Part shown: positions 39,412-47,934 of the stretch, piece after piece
Layout of the letters: every line of letters starts with the position of its first letter
Numbering within the stretch: position 1 is the stretch's first letter
NCBI GenBank assembly: GCA_025054955.1
Contig: JANWZE010000040.1
Coordinates: 1 to 51,326 of the forward strand
Direction: 5' to 3'
Origin: Blastocatellia bacterium
Lineage (GTDB): Bacteria > Acidobacteriota > Blastocatellia > HR10 > J050
DNA length: 51,326 nt
The notes under the pieces: model-generated
Database searches by the model: none
Told to the model about the DNA's origin: nothing
The model's input: only the letters and a program-made list of their open reading frames with translations
Made by a program: the position numbers and the translations under genes

Positions 39412-41014
39412 GCGCGACGGCCTCGCGCTTGATGGCCAGTTCGTGAGCTTTGCCTTTGGGTACAAGAAAGGCGCTGAGGAAGGCCAGTAGCGAAACAATC
39501 AAGCCAACCCAGAAGACGCCACCCAGCGCATCGGCTAACGCTGACTGAACGGCTGTCAGCACGGGCTGAGAGAGGTGAGCACGGGCCAGTGGATCAATGA
39601 GTGCATCGGGGTGTTCGAGCAGCCGCGCGATGTCCCCCGAATGGATTGTTGGCACTGAAGACAACGTCGCCTGATAGGCCCGCAGGCGATGGATCATGAC
39701 CGTGCCCATGATGGCCACAGCGATCATGCCGCCGATGATGCGGAAAAACGTGATCGCTGAGGTGGCGATGCCCATGTAGTGACGCGGCACAGAATTTTGC
39801 ACGGCGATGGTCATCGTCACCACCGAGAGTCCCATGCCGACGCCGATGAGAAACACGTCGGCGCAAATCAACGCCCACGGCGTCGTCGGATTAAGCCGTA
39901 CCAGCAACAGGAAACCCGCCACCAGTGAAATCATGCCGGTGATCACCAGCGGACGATATCCCACCCTGAGCAACAGCCGACTGCTGATGATGGAAAACGT
40001 GGTCCATCCAAATGTCAGTGGAATGAGCACCACGCCGGCTTTGGTGGCGCTTGTGCCGAGGACGCCTTGCACATACAGTGGAATAAACGACATCGTTCCA
40101 AACATGGCCATGCCGGCGAGAAACCCGTTGAGTGAGCCAGCAAAAAACAAGCGGTTTTCCTGCAGCAACGTCAGTGGAATGATCGGCTCTTGCGCCGCGC
40201 GTTCCCAGACGATGAATAAGACGAGCGCCACGGCGCTCGCCAGGAACATGCTGAGAATAGCCGGCGAGTTCCAGCTTTCGCCACGACCGCCTTTCATCAT
40301 CGCCAACAGCAGCAGCGTCATCGAGGCGGCAAAGCTGATGACGCCTTTGATGTCAAGCCGCGCTTGCTTTCCGATGGGCGGCTCCTTCAATGTCAGGCCG
40401 ATGATCGTGGCAGCCGCTAGACCAAATGGAACGTTGATGTAGAACACCCAGCGCCAAGAAATATGTTCCGTGATCAATCCACCAACGAGCGGTCCGATCA
40501 AACTGGCTACACCCCACACGCCGCTGAACAAACCTTGCATGCGTGACCGCTCAGCCAATGAGTAAATATCGCCGATGATCGTCAAGCCCAGCGGCACAAG
40601 CGCGCCGGCGCCCAGCCCTTGAATGGCCCGGCAGGTGATCAACTCGACCATCGAGCTTGCTTGCCCCGACAGCGCTGAACCGAGCATAAACAATCCGATG
40701 CCGATCAAATAAAATCGCCGCCGACCGTACAAATCGGAAAGCTTGCCCCAAACAGGCATCGTCACTGTGGAGGTCAGCAGATAGATCGAAAACACCCACG
40801 AATAGATGTCAATGCCACCCAGCCGCGCGACCACAGTCGGCATCGCTGTGCCGACGACTGTCCCTTCCAAGGCGCCGAGGAAAAGTCCTGTGATGACGCC
40901 GAGCGTTACCAATTTTCTTTGCACCGGCGGCAATTGAACCGGCGCTGTGAACATGGCAGAAGAGTCAGGAGCAGGTGTTGGCTCAGTCAGCGCAGCCGAC
41001 TCGTGCTTGGGCAT
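39398..41014 (-). CDS. MFS drug efflux transporter, DHA2 (EmrB/QacA) type
   Basis: The 538-aa protein has about 14 hydrophobic segments after a short polar N-terminus. It carries MFS motif A (GKLSDLYGRRR) in the loop after the second segment and the DHA2-type start LGALEGTVVGTAMPTV. ITEHISWRWVFYINVPFG is the classic motif of this family. It most likely exports drugs or metabolites by proton antiport. Start ATG 41014 has no strong Shine-Dalgarno. Convergent with the MocA-like gene. Confidence 0.92.
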   Translation of the reverse strand: MPKHESAALTEPTPAPDSSAMFTAPVQLPPVQRKLVTLGVITGLFLGALEGTVVGTAMPTVVARLGGIDIYSWVFSIYLLTSTVTMPVWGKLSDLYGRRRFYLIGIGLFMLGSALSGQASSMVELITCRAIQGLGAGALVPLGLTIIGDIYSLAERSRMQGLFSGVWGVASLIGPLVGGLITEHISWRWVFYINVPFGLAAATIIGLTLKEPPIGKQARLDIKGVISFAASMTLLLLAMMKGGRGESWNSPAILSMFLASAVALVLFIVWERAAQEPIIPLTLLQENRLFFAGSLNGFLAGMAMFGTMSFIPLYVQGVLGTSATKAGVVLIPLTFGWTTFSIISSRLLLRVGYRPLVITGMISLVAGFLLLVRLNPTTPWALICADVFLIGVGMGLSVVTMTIAVQNSVPRHYMGIATSAITFFRIIGGMIAVAIMGTVMIHRLRAYQATLSSVPTIHSGDIARLLEHPDALIDPLARAHLSQPVLTAVQSALADALGGVFWVGLIVSLLAFLSAFLVPKGKAHELAIKREAVAPAGE

Positions 41015-41130
41015 AATGATCTACATCTTTACAGGCTCAAACAGAATGCGACAGGCTAGTGGAAGAGCACAGAAAAGTCAAATAGGGCATCGGTGCATCT
41101 GTGCATGAACGGTAGTGTTTCTCACCTGTG

Positions 41131-41180
41131 GGAATGTGACGCAGGCGTCCCGCCTGTGAGCCATTTTCATGAGTGGTGGC
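41131..41180 (-). repeat. Dispersed palindromic repeat, copy 7
   Basis: On the minus strand it reads GCCACCACTCATGAAAATG, then CTCACAGGCGGGACGCCTG, then CGTCACATTCC. The core AGGCGggaCGCCT is palindromic. The tail keeps CACATTC. Confidence 0.75.
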
Positions 41181-41217
41181 GTGCCCTCACACATGGCCGA
41201 ACCTTCCCAACATTTTC

Positions 41218-41276
41218 GCCAACGGATGAAAGGTTCCAGCAGATAGAAGATCCGTTGGCATGTTTCATCCGTTGGC
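41218..41276. repeat. 14-bp perfect inverted repeat pair
   Basis: GCCAACGGATGAAA (41218-41231) is complementary to TTTCATCCGTTGGC (41263-41276). A partial third unit, ATCCGTTGGCA, lies between them. The type resembles dispersed repeats rather than a single operator. Confidence 0.75.
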
Positions 41277-41440
41277 AACCCCTTACTATCTCGTTTTTCT
41301 CGCCTCGTCACCGCCAACGTGAATACCTTCTGAATGCCCTCTTTGAAACTTTCACATTGAGGTTGCATGCTGCTGTAGCAACTCCGCTCTGCCGGTTGCA
41401 GCAGTGGACAGGTGGTCAGGTTGATGCTACGCTGCGGTGC

Positions 41441-41890
41441 ATGAGTCGAGCAAGCATGACGCAGCAGCCGGCTCACCTGACGTTAGGCCAGCGCGGCGAG
41501 CGGTTCGCTGTTGAATACTTGAAGCATCGCGAGGGTTACCGAATTGTCGCGCAAAACTTCTCTGTCCCGCTCGGACGCAATCGCCGCAACGTCGTGATCA
41601 CCGGCGAGATTGACATCGTGGCGTATGATGGTGAGACGTTGGTCTTTGTTGAAGTCAAGACGCGCTCGCAGGAGACGGTCGCCACGGCGGCATCGGCTTT
41701 GGATCGCCCCAAGCAGCGAACGCTCTCGCGCGCGGCGCGCGCTTATCGGCGACTGCTACACCTTGACGATGCTCCTTACCGTTATGATCTGGTGACCGTC
41801 GTGTTTGAGAATGAACGCTGTCCGACGATCACGCTTTATAAAGGCTACTTTCGCGAGCGCCCGATGCGCGAGCCATCAACGATCTGGTGA
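41441..41890 (+). CDS. YraN/UPF0102 family protein with restriction endonuclease-like fold
   Basis: The 149-aa protein shows the family pattern LGQRGERFAVEYL, then GEIDIVAYDGETLVFVEVKTR. The D-x(n)-ExK residues are those of the PD-(D/E)xK nuclease fold. The family is conserved in bacteria but its role is poorly defined; links to DNA repair or recombination have been suggested. Starts at 41441 or 41456 both fit; the open frame to 41093 is repeat DNA. The stop overlaps the next start (TGATG), so the two are translationally coupled. Confidence 0.85.
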   Translation: MSRASMTQQPAHLTLGQRGERFAVEYLKHREGYRIVAQNFSVPLGRNRRNVVITGEIDIVAYDGETLVFVEVKTRSQETVATAASALDRPKQRTLSRAARAYRRLLHLDDAPYRYDLVTVVFENERCPTITLYKGYFRERPMREPSTIW

Positions 41891-42501
41891 TGGACGGTCT
41901 GACCAAACTGCATGATGAATATCGTGAATGTCGTCGCTGCGAGTTATGGCGTTCGCGCCAGCAGATTGTGTTTGGCATTGGCCATCCGCAGGCGCGTGTG
42001 CTGCTGTTGGCTGAGCGTCCTGGTCGGCAAGATGATTTAACAGGCGTGCCTTTTTCCGGGCCATCGGGCGATTTGCTGCATCGGATTCTGACGGCGCCGC
42101 GTGTCGAGATTCCGCCGGCTGATGTTTACATCACAAACATGGTACTGTGTCGCGCGCCGGAAGATCGCTCCCCGCGCGCCGCAGAAATCGTCGCCTGTCG
42201 TGAGCGATTGCATCAACAAATTGCTCTGATCAATCCACAGTTGGTCGTTGCGATGGGTCGGTTGCCGATGATCTATTTTCTGGGCATCAACGGGAAGCTC
42301 GAACAGGTGCGGGGTTGGTACGAGACGCTGATTCGGGGTCAGCGTGTGCCGGTATTTCTGACGTTCAATCCGGCCAGCGCGCTGTACGGTCACGCGTGGC
42401 AGATCAAGCAAAAGAAGCGGCTGATGTATGAAGATTGGCAACAGATTGGCGCGCGCTACCGCGCCTTGCGACAAACGGAGAACGAAATGCTGGAAAAATA
42501 A
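41890..42501 (+). CDS. Divergent uracil-DNA glycosylase family 4-like protein with Fe-S cysteines
   Basis: The 203-aa protein is of COG1573 type. Four Cys ligands for a [4Fe-4S] cluster are C14, C17, C87 and C103, spaced as in family 4 enzymes. Motif 1 is changed: AERPGRQDD in place of GEAPGxxE. In motif 2, the usual His of HPSxLL is Asn160 (FNPASAL). So it may be a variant base-excision enzyme or one with altered substrate range; normal uracil removal should not be assumed. Its ATG overlaps the stop of the YraN-like gene, which supports a DNA-repair pairing. Confidence 0.75.
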   Translation: MDGLTKLHDEYRECRRCELWRSRQQIVFGIGHPQARVLLLAERPGRQDDLTGVPFSGPSGDLLHRILTAPRVEIPPADVYITNMVLCRAPEDRSPRAAEIVACRERLHQQIALINPQLVVAMGRLPMIYFLGINGKLEQVRGWYETLIRGQRVPVFLTFNPASALYGHAWQIKQKKRLMYEDWQQIGARYRALRQTENEMLEK

Positions 42502-42584
42502 CGGCCTCAGATAATGGTTGCTCACCGTCGGTGGTGGTATCAGTTCACAGCTCGGTGGTCGCTGCAAGCATTGGCTGATCGTTA

Positions 42585-45500
42585 ATGTCCATCGGTGAGG
42601 GACCTCAGTTCGTTCTGCATCGAGGGCTTCGTCCTTGCCAATGGTTCAATGTCAGCGATAACATATCCGCCCTCGTAGCGCGAATGGCCGTGAATAACTT
42701 TTTAACGCAGGTCGGGCGGCAGATTCTTTTGCCAGGGCACTTCGACGTCCCTGTTTTGCTCGAGGACGTGAGGGCGCTCGGTGGGGATGGTTCCGCGGGT
42801 TACGAATGCCGGGTCCGGCTGCCCGACGGCACTCTCGAGGAGGCGGTCATTTCGCCTGCTGAAGCGGCCACGCTGTTCGGCACGGACCAGGAAACGCCGA
42901 CCGCGATCAAACCCGCTGATGCGGAACGACTCCGACTCTTGATCGAGTCCGCGCGGATTCGCCTGGCCTACGCCCACGACCGCCAGTTCGCTGTGAGCCT
43001 CTCCGGCATCCGTACCCTCCCTCATCAGATCGAGGCCGTCTACCAGGCCATGTTACCGCAGCCTCGTCTCCGCTTTCTCCTCGCCGACGACCCGGGGGCG
43101 GGCAAGACGATCATGGCCGGCCTGCTGATCAAGGAGCTCAAGCTGCGAGAGGCCATCGAGCGCGTTCTCATCCTCTGTCCGGCCCCGCTCACGATTCAGT
43201 GGCAGGACGAAATGCTGCGGTGGTTCGGGGAGTCCTTCGACATCATCTTCTCCGCCGTGGACCAACAGCAGCTCACGAACCCGTGGCAGCGCTCCTCGCA
43301 GGTCATCTGCTCCATCGATTACGCAAAACAGGACGGTGTCCGCGAGCGCGTTTGGCAGCAGCACTGGGACCTCGTCGTACTGGATGAGGCGCACAAGTGC
43401 TCGGCGTACACCAAATCCTCCTCGGGACGCAGCGACGAGGTGGCGGAGACCAAGCGGTACCAGTTGGCCAAGCGCCTGTCCGAGTCGGCTGACCACGTGC
43501 TGCTGCTCACCGCCACCCCGCACCACGGGGACGAAGATCGGTTCGCCCACTTTGTTCGCCTGGTAGACCCGGATCTCTTCCCCGAGCCGCATCGTTTGGC
43601 CAGGGAGGCAACCGCGATTCGAAGAGAGGTGCTGAGACTTGGCAAGAACTCACCGTGGTGTTTGCGCCGTCTCAAGGAAGACCTTAAGGACCTGAACGGC
43701 AACCGCCTGTTTCCCGACCGGCACGCACGGACCGTGACGTTCCACCTCAACAGCGAGGAGTACGCGCTCTACAAGGCGGTCACGGCTTACATCAACCAGT
43801 TCATCCCTCAGCAGACGGGACAACGCAGGTCGTCGGCGGCGCTCACCCGCACCGTCCTCCAGCGCCGCCTGGTGAGTTCTACCTGCGCCATTCACGAATC
43901 CCTGAAGCGGCGCCTCAAGAAGCAGCAGGACCTGCTGGACGAACTGGAGGGACTTTCTCCGGCCCAGCGTGCCAAGTGCCTCGCCGCTCTCCAAGGACGT
44001 CTACCCGACGCCGAGCAGGAAGAGGACGACCTCGATGAGGAGGTCCGCGATCGGCTCGTCGACGAGTACACAGGGGCGCAGGAACTCGAACAACTTCGCG
44101 CGGAGATATCCCTCCTCAAAGATCTTGTCGAGCAGGCCCGCAGGGTGCGCGAACTGGCGAGCGACTCCAAGTTGGCCGCTTTGAAGAAGTGCCTCGGCCA
44201 AGCGCAGTTCATCGAACTCAAGGACGGACGAGGGAAACTGCTGCTCTTCACCGAGCACCGTGATACGCTCACCTACGTGCGCGATCACCTGGAGCGCTGG
44301 GGCTACACCACATGCGAAATCCACGGTGGGATGAACCCGCACGAGCGGAAGTGGGCGCAGGAGCGATTCCGAACAGCAGCCCAAATTTGTGTGGCGACGG
44401 AGGCGGCGGGCGAAGGCATCAACCTCCAGTTCTGCCACCTCATGATCAACTACGACATGCCGTGGAATCCCACGCGCCTGGAGCAACGCCTCGGCCGCAT
44501 CCACCGCATCGGCCAGGACAGGGACGTCTACGCCTTTAACTTCGTGGCTACCGACTCCGAAGACGGTCAACCCATCGTCGAGGGGCGCATCCTGCATCGT
44601 CTCCTTGAGAAGCTGGACAGGATGAACGAGGCTCTCGAGGGACGTGTGTTCGACGTGATCGGCGAGGTCTTGTCACTGAACGACGTCAACCTCCCCGACA
44701 TGCTGCGGGAAGCGGCCTACGATCCACGCCGGCTCGACGAGTACCTGGACCAGATCGACCGCATTGATCCGGGAAAGCTCAAGGAATACGAGGAGGCCAC
44801 GGGCATCGCGTTGGCGAGGAGCCACGTCGACTTCACGGGCTTTCAGCGCCGCAACCTGGAGGTGGAGGAGAAGCGGCTGATGCCCCGTTACGTGGAGACG
44901 CAGTTCATCGCGGCAGCCAAGGAGATCGGCCTTCGCGTGGAGCCGAGGGCAGACGGCCTCTGGCGCATCGAGCACGTCCTGGCTGACCTGCGCAGTGAGC
45001 GCCTCCGGTCGGTCCAGCGGCTGGGCAAGGCCGATCCTTCGTATCGCAAGGTCACGTTCCACAAGCACCACCTTGAGCAGTCTGCGCATCTGGACGCCGT
45101 CCTCATGGGGCCCGGTCATCCCCTCTACGCGGCGCTCGACGAGAAGCTTAACGAGAAGCTGTCGCCGCTCCAAGGAGGGATCGGGTTCTACGTGGACCCG
45201 ATGGCGACCGAGCCGTTTCGGCTTCACTTCTTCGAGATCACCATTCGCGGCAAGGATTCGAAGGGCAACGACGTCCCGCTGCACGGCGAGCTGGTGGCCG
45301 TCCGTGAACAGCACGGGCAGTTCGAGATCGTACCGGCCGACATCCTGCTCAATCTGCCGCCGCACCCGAATCCCCCATCCGCGGTCGAGCCCGTGGCCAT
45401 CCAGGCAGCGTCCGACTACCTGAAGAGCACCTACCAGCTCGAATGCCGCGCTCGTTGCCAGCACGAGCGGCAGCAGTTTGCCCGCATTTGCCGCGAATAT

Positions 45501-46208
45501 CTGGAGCGGTCTTTCGACGCCCGGATCAAGCGCGCCCAGGAGCGCGCCATGTCCCTTCTGGCGGAAGCATCGGCGAAGCCAGAGTTCAAGCTGGCAGCGG
45601 ATGAAGCCCGCAAGTACGTGGACGAGCTTCAGCGGCAGCGGCAGGAACGCCTAAACGGTCTCGGCAAGCTCGAAGTGGCCCGCACCGGACCCGTGCGTCA
45701 CATTGCCACAGCCATCGTCTTGGCGCCCGGCGTCGAAACGGAACTTCAGCTTGCGGATCTTTTGGACGAGCCGGACCCCGACATGCGGAGGAAAAGCGAG
45801 CTCGCCGCCGAGGACCTGGTCGTGGCCGCGCTCAAGGAGGAGGGTTTCCCCGAGGACCGCATCGAGCGCGTCGGACACCTGAAGCTCGGCTTTGACATCC
45901 GTGCGCATCGCATTGCAGACCCGGCGACCGGCGAGGTCCTGGTCAAGCGCGTCGAGGTCAAGGGCCGGGCGCGCGGCCAGGCCGTGCGGCTGACCACCAA
46001 CGAATGGTATAAAGCACAACAGTTGGCCGACACCTACTGGCTCTATGTGGTGTGGGACCCGCTGGGGCCGGAGCCCGAGCTCGTGCGCATCCAGAACCCG
46101 GCGGCGCGGCTGGACCATGCCAAGCGCGAGATCGTCGCTGCCCGGTTTTTCGAGATTCCGGCGGAGGCAATCGAAAGCACAGTTGAGGCTCAGAAATGGG
46201 GAGCATAG
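42585..46208 (+). CDS. SNF2-family helicase with C-terminal DUF3883 nuclease-like domain
   Basis: The 1207-aa protein is a two-domain superfamily 2 helicase. Motif I is PGAGK174-T, motif II D267-E-A-H270, motif III LLTATPHHGD. The second RecA-like domain has ATEAAGEGINLQF and the motif VI segment Q634-RLGRIHRIGQ. A long coiled-coil-rich insert (about 430-560) precedes motif IV. The C-terminus is DUF3883-like with D1104...E1124-V-K1126, a PD-(D/E)xK-type arrangement. Relatives of this kind occur in BREX (BrxHII) and DISARM (DrmD) loci and in COG0553 helicases next to COG1743 methylases. It probably translocates on DNA. ATG 42585 lacks a good Shine-Dalgarno; ATG 42684 is an alternative. It heads the operon. 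Confidence 0.9.
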   Translation: MSIGEGPQFVLHRGLRPCQWFNVSDNISALVARMAVNNFLTQVGRQILLPGHFDVPVLLEDVRALGGDGSAGYECRVRLPDGTLEEAVISPAEAATLFGTDQETPTAIKPADAERLRLLIESARIRLAYAHDRQFAVSLSGIRTLPHQIEAVYQAMLPQPRLRFLLADDPGAGKTIMAGLLIKELKLREAIERVLILCPAPLTIQWQDEMLRWFGESFDIIFSAVDQQQLTNPWQRSSQVICSIDYAKQDGVRERVWQQHWDLVVLDEAHKCSAYTKSSSGRSDEVAETKRYQLAKRLSESADHVLLLTATPHHGDEDRFAHFVRLVDPDLFPEPHRLAREATAIRREVLRLGKNSPWCLRRLKEDLKDLNGNRLFPDRHARTVTFHLNSEEYALYKAVTAYINQFIPQQTGQRRSSAALTRTVLQRRLVSSTCAIHESLKRRLKKQQDLLDELEGLSPAQRAKCLAALQGRLPDAEQEEDDLDEEVRDRLVDEYTGAQELEQLRAEISLLKDLVEQARRVRELASDSKLAALKKCLGQAQFIELKDGRGKLLLFTEHRDTLTYVRDHLERWGYTTCEIHGGMNPHERKWAQERFRTAAQICVATEAAGEGINLQFCHLMINYDMPWNPTRLEQRLGRIHRIGQDRDVYAFNFVATDSEDGQPIVEGRILHRLLEKLDRMNEALEGRVFDVIGEVLSLNDVNLPDMLREAAYDPRRLDEYLDQIDRIDPGKLKEYEEATGIALARSHVDFTGFQRRNLEVEEKRLMPRYVETQFIAAAKEIGLRVEPRADGLWRIEHVLADLRSERLRSVQRLGKADPSYRKVTFHKHHLEQSAHLDAVLMGPGHPLYAALDEKLNEKLSPLQGGIGFYVDPMATEPFRLHFFEITIRGKDSKGNDVPLHGELVAVREQHGQFEIVPADILLNLPPHPNPPSAVEPVAIQAASDYLKSTYQLECRARCQHERQQFARICREYLERSFDARIKRAQERAMSLLAEASAKPEFKLAADEARKYVDELQRQRQERLNGLGKLEVARTGPVRHIATAIVLAPGVETELQLADLLDEPDPDMRRKSELAAEDLVVAALKEEGFPEDRIERVGHLKLGFDIRAHRIADPATGEVLVKRVEVKGRARGQAVRLTTNEWYKAQQLADTYWLYVVWDPLGPEPELVRIQNPAARLDHAKREIVAARFFEIPAEAIESTVEAQKWGA

Positions 46209-46211
46209 ATC

Positions 46212-46802
46212 GTGACACGCCAAGAGTTGAGCGAATTGCACTACATCGCGCACATGAACAACGTGCCCTCAATCCTTCGCCTCGGCATTTTGTCGAACAA
46301 GATGTGCTCCAAAGTTGCGCACACTTCGGTAGCGATGCAGGAAGTTCAAGACCGGAGGGCAAAGGTGGCTGTGCCCGGGGGGCGGAGATTGCACGAGTAC
46401 GTCAACCTCTACATCTGCGCCAGGAACCCGATGCTCTACAAGCTTCGAGGACAACATCTGGACTTGTGCGTGCTGCGAGTCAGCACCGACGTGTTGGACC
46501 TCCCTGGGACAGTCGTGACGGACGCAAATGCGTCGAGCAACTACGTCCGCTTTGCAGCGGCGCCAGCCGGGTTGAGCATCGTGGACCGCGATTTGACTTT
46601 CGCAGACGATTGGCGCGACCAGGATCCGATCCAGTACTTCCGCAAGAAATCGGCCAAGTGCGCCGAGGTCCTGGTTCCCGACAGGGTAGGTCCGAGGTTC
46701 ATTCTGGGTGCATACGTGTCGTGCCCAGAGGCTATGAACCGCATGAATGGCCTGAATACTGGAATCAACCTGATCCTCAATGCTAACATGTTCTTCAGGT
46801 AG
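46212..46802 (+). CDS. darT: DarT-like DNA ADP-ribosyltransferase toxin (DUF4433), first copy
   Basis: The 196-aa protein shows the DUF4433 pattern: LHYIAHMNNVPSILRLGILS at the N-terminus, LHEYVNLYICARNPMLY, VVTDANASS, and KCAE152-VLVPD with the expected catalytic Glu. Arg48/49 sits where an NAD-contacting Arg is expected. DarT enzymes transfer ADP-ribose from NAD+ to single-stranded DNA, and DarTG pairs can abort phage infection; both are established for the family. The start is GTG 46212, 8 bases after GGGGAG, with a 3-base gap from the helicase stop. The DarG-like antitoxin gene starts 10 bases after its stop. Confidence 0.88.
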   Translation: MTRQELSELHYIAHMNNVPSILRLGILSNKMCSKVAHTSVAMQEVQDRRAKVAVPGGRRLHEYVNLYICARNPMLYKLRGQHLDLCVLRVSTDVLDLPGTVVTDANASSNYVRFAAAPAGLSIVDRDLTFADDWRDQDPIQYFRKKSAKCAEVLVPDRVGPRFILGAYVSCPEAMNRMNGLNTGINLILNANMFFR

Positions 46803-46812
46803 GGAGGGAAGG

Positions 46813-47934
46813 ATGGTAAAGGTTGTCATTGGTGACATCTTTCAGTCCAGGGCGCAGACCTTGGTAAACACGGTCAACACCGTTGGCGTCATGGGCAAGG
46901 GGATTGCACTCGAATTTAAGAAGCGATTCCCGGACATGTACGACGACTATGTGCGACGCTGCGAGGCTGGTCAGGTCAAGCTTGGGCAGCCTTACCTTTA
47001 TCGGCGGCTTTTGCCGCCGTGGATACTGAACTTTCCCACGAAAGATCACTGGCGGTCGGTCTCAAGACTTCAGGACATCGTGCGTGGGCTCCGTTACCTG
47101 GAGCGCCATTATAGGAAGTGGGGGATTACATCCCTGGCGGTTCCGCCGCTTGGATGCGGACAGGGCCAGCTTGAATGGCATGTAGTAGGTCCAACGCTAT
47201 ACCGGCACCTTAAGCGTCTGAACATTCCCGTCGAGCTATACGCCCCGCATGGGACTCCCCACGAGGAATTACAACCTACCTTTCTTGAGCAGACGCCCGT
47301 GGAAGCCCCACCTGATGGCCATCCAGAAAGCCGTATGAAGTCAGCCTGGGTGGCACTTGTGAAGATTTTGGATGAGATTGAGCGGGAACGCTATCACTAC
47401 CCCATTGGGAGGACTTCGTTCCAGAAGATCGCATACTTTGCTACTGAGTTGGGGATCCCTACAGGGCTTTCGTACCGACGTGGTAGCTACGGTCCCTATG
47501 CGCCGGAGCTTAAGGCTTTGATCACTCGACTCATCAACAACGGGCTCATCCGCGAAGAGCGCCTCGGACAGATGTTCACCGTCAAGCCCGGCCCGACGTT
47601 CAAGGATGCATGCCGGGCCTACAACAGCGAGCTAGCGACGTGGAAGGACGCGATTGAGGCCATCGCGGACCTGTTCATGCGGATGCGCACTCAACAGGCG
47701 GAGCTGGCGGCGACGGTGTACTTTGTGGCAAAGGAGCTCACTTCCAAGACGACGAGTACGCCCAGCGAATCGGATGTGCTGGTCGAAGTGATGATGTGGA
47801 AGCAGAAGAGGCATCCCCCCCTCGAAGAGACAGACGTGGCGGCCACTATTCGAATCCTCAGCATGCTGAGCTGGCTGAAGGTAAAGCCGAGCGCCGACCT
47901 GCCAGTGAGCGAGGAGGCCTTACTCGATGTTTGA
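46813..47934 (+). CDS. darG: DarG-like macrodomain antitoxin (DNA ADP-ribosyl glycohydrolase)
   Basis: The 373-aa protein has an N-terminal macrodomain (about 1-150) with GDIFQSRAQTLVNTVN22, GVMGKGIALEFKKRFP, NFPTK77 (the Lys expected to be catalytic) and PPLGCGQGQLEW. It should remove ADP-ribose from DNA. The C-terminal half (about 185-373) contains GRTSFQKIAYFATELGIP and RRGSYGPYAPEL, similar to YwgA/SocA-like modules and to the toxin-binding half of long DarG proteins. AGGGAGGGA precedes ATG 46813; the longer frame from 46780 would overlap the toxin gene. It overlaps the next gene by 8 bases. It is the only antitoxin seen for two DarT-like proteins. Confidence 0.9.
   Translation: MVKVVIGDIFQSRAQTLVNTVNTVGVMGKGIALEFKKRFPDMYDDYVRRCEAGQVKLGQPYLYRRLLPPWILNFPTKDHWRSVSRLQDIVRGLRYLERHYRKWGITSLAVPPLGCGQGQLEWHVVGPTLYRHLKRLNIPVELYAPHGTPHEELQPTFLEQTPVEAPPDGHPESRMKSAWVALVKILDEIERERYHYPIGRTSFQKIAYFATELGIPTGLSYRRGSYGPYAPELKALITRLINNGLIREERLGQMFTVKPGPTFKDACRAYNSELATWKDAIEAIADLFMRMRTQQAELAATVYFVAKELTSKTTSTPSESDVLVEVMMWKQKRHPPLEETDVAATIRILSMLSWLKVKPSADLPVSEEALLDV

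Larger units (their letters stand above)
41015..41440. other. Intergenic region with two kinds of inverted repeat
   Basis: The frame here is continuous with the downstream YraN gene from 41093, but the first ~115 codons resemble no protein and run through repeat DNA. The region contains palindromic repeat copy 7 (41131-41180) and the ACGGATGAAA inverted repeat (41218-41276). Confidence 0.6.

Noticed and set aside
41093-41440. N-terminal extension of the YraN-like protein
   Set aside because: The in-frame extension runs through two repeat elements and is unlike any protein; the family starts near 41441-41456.
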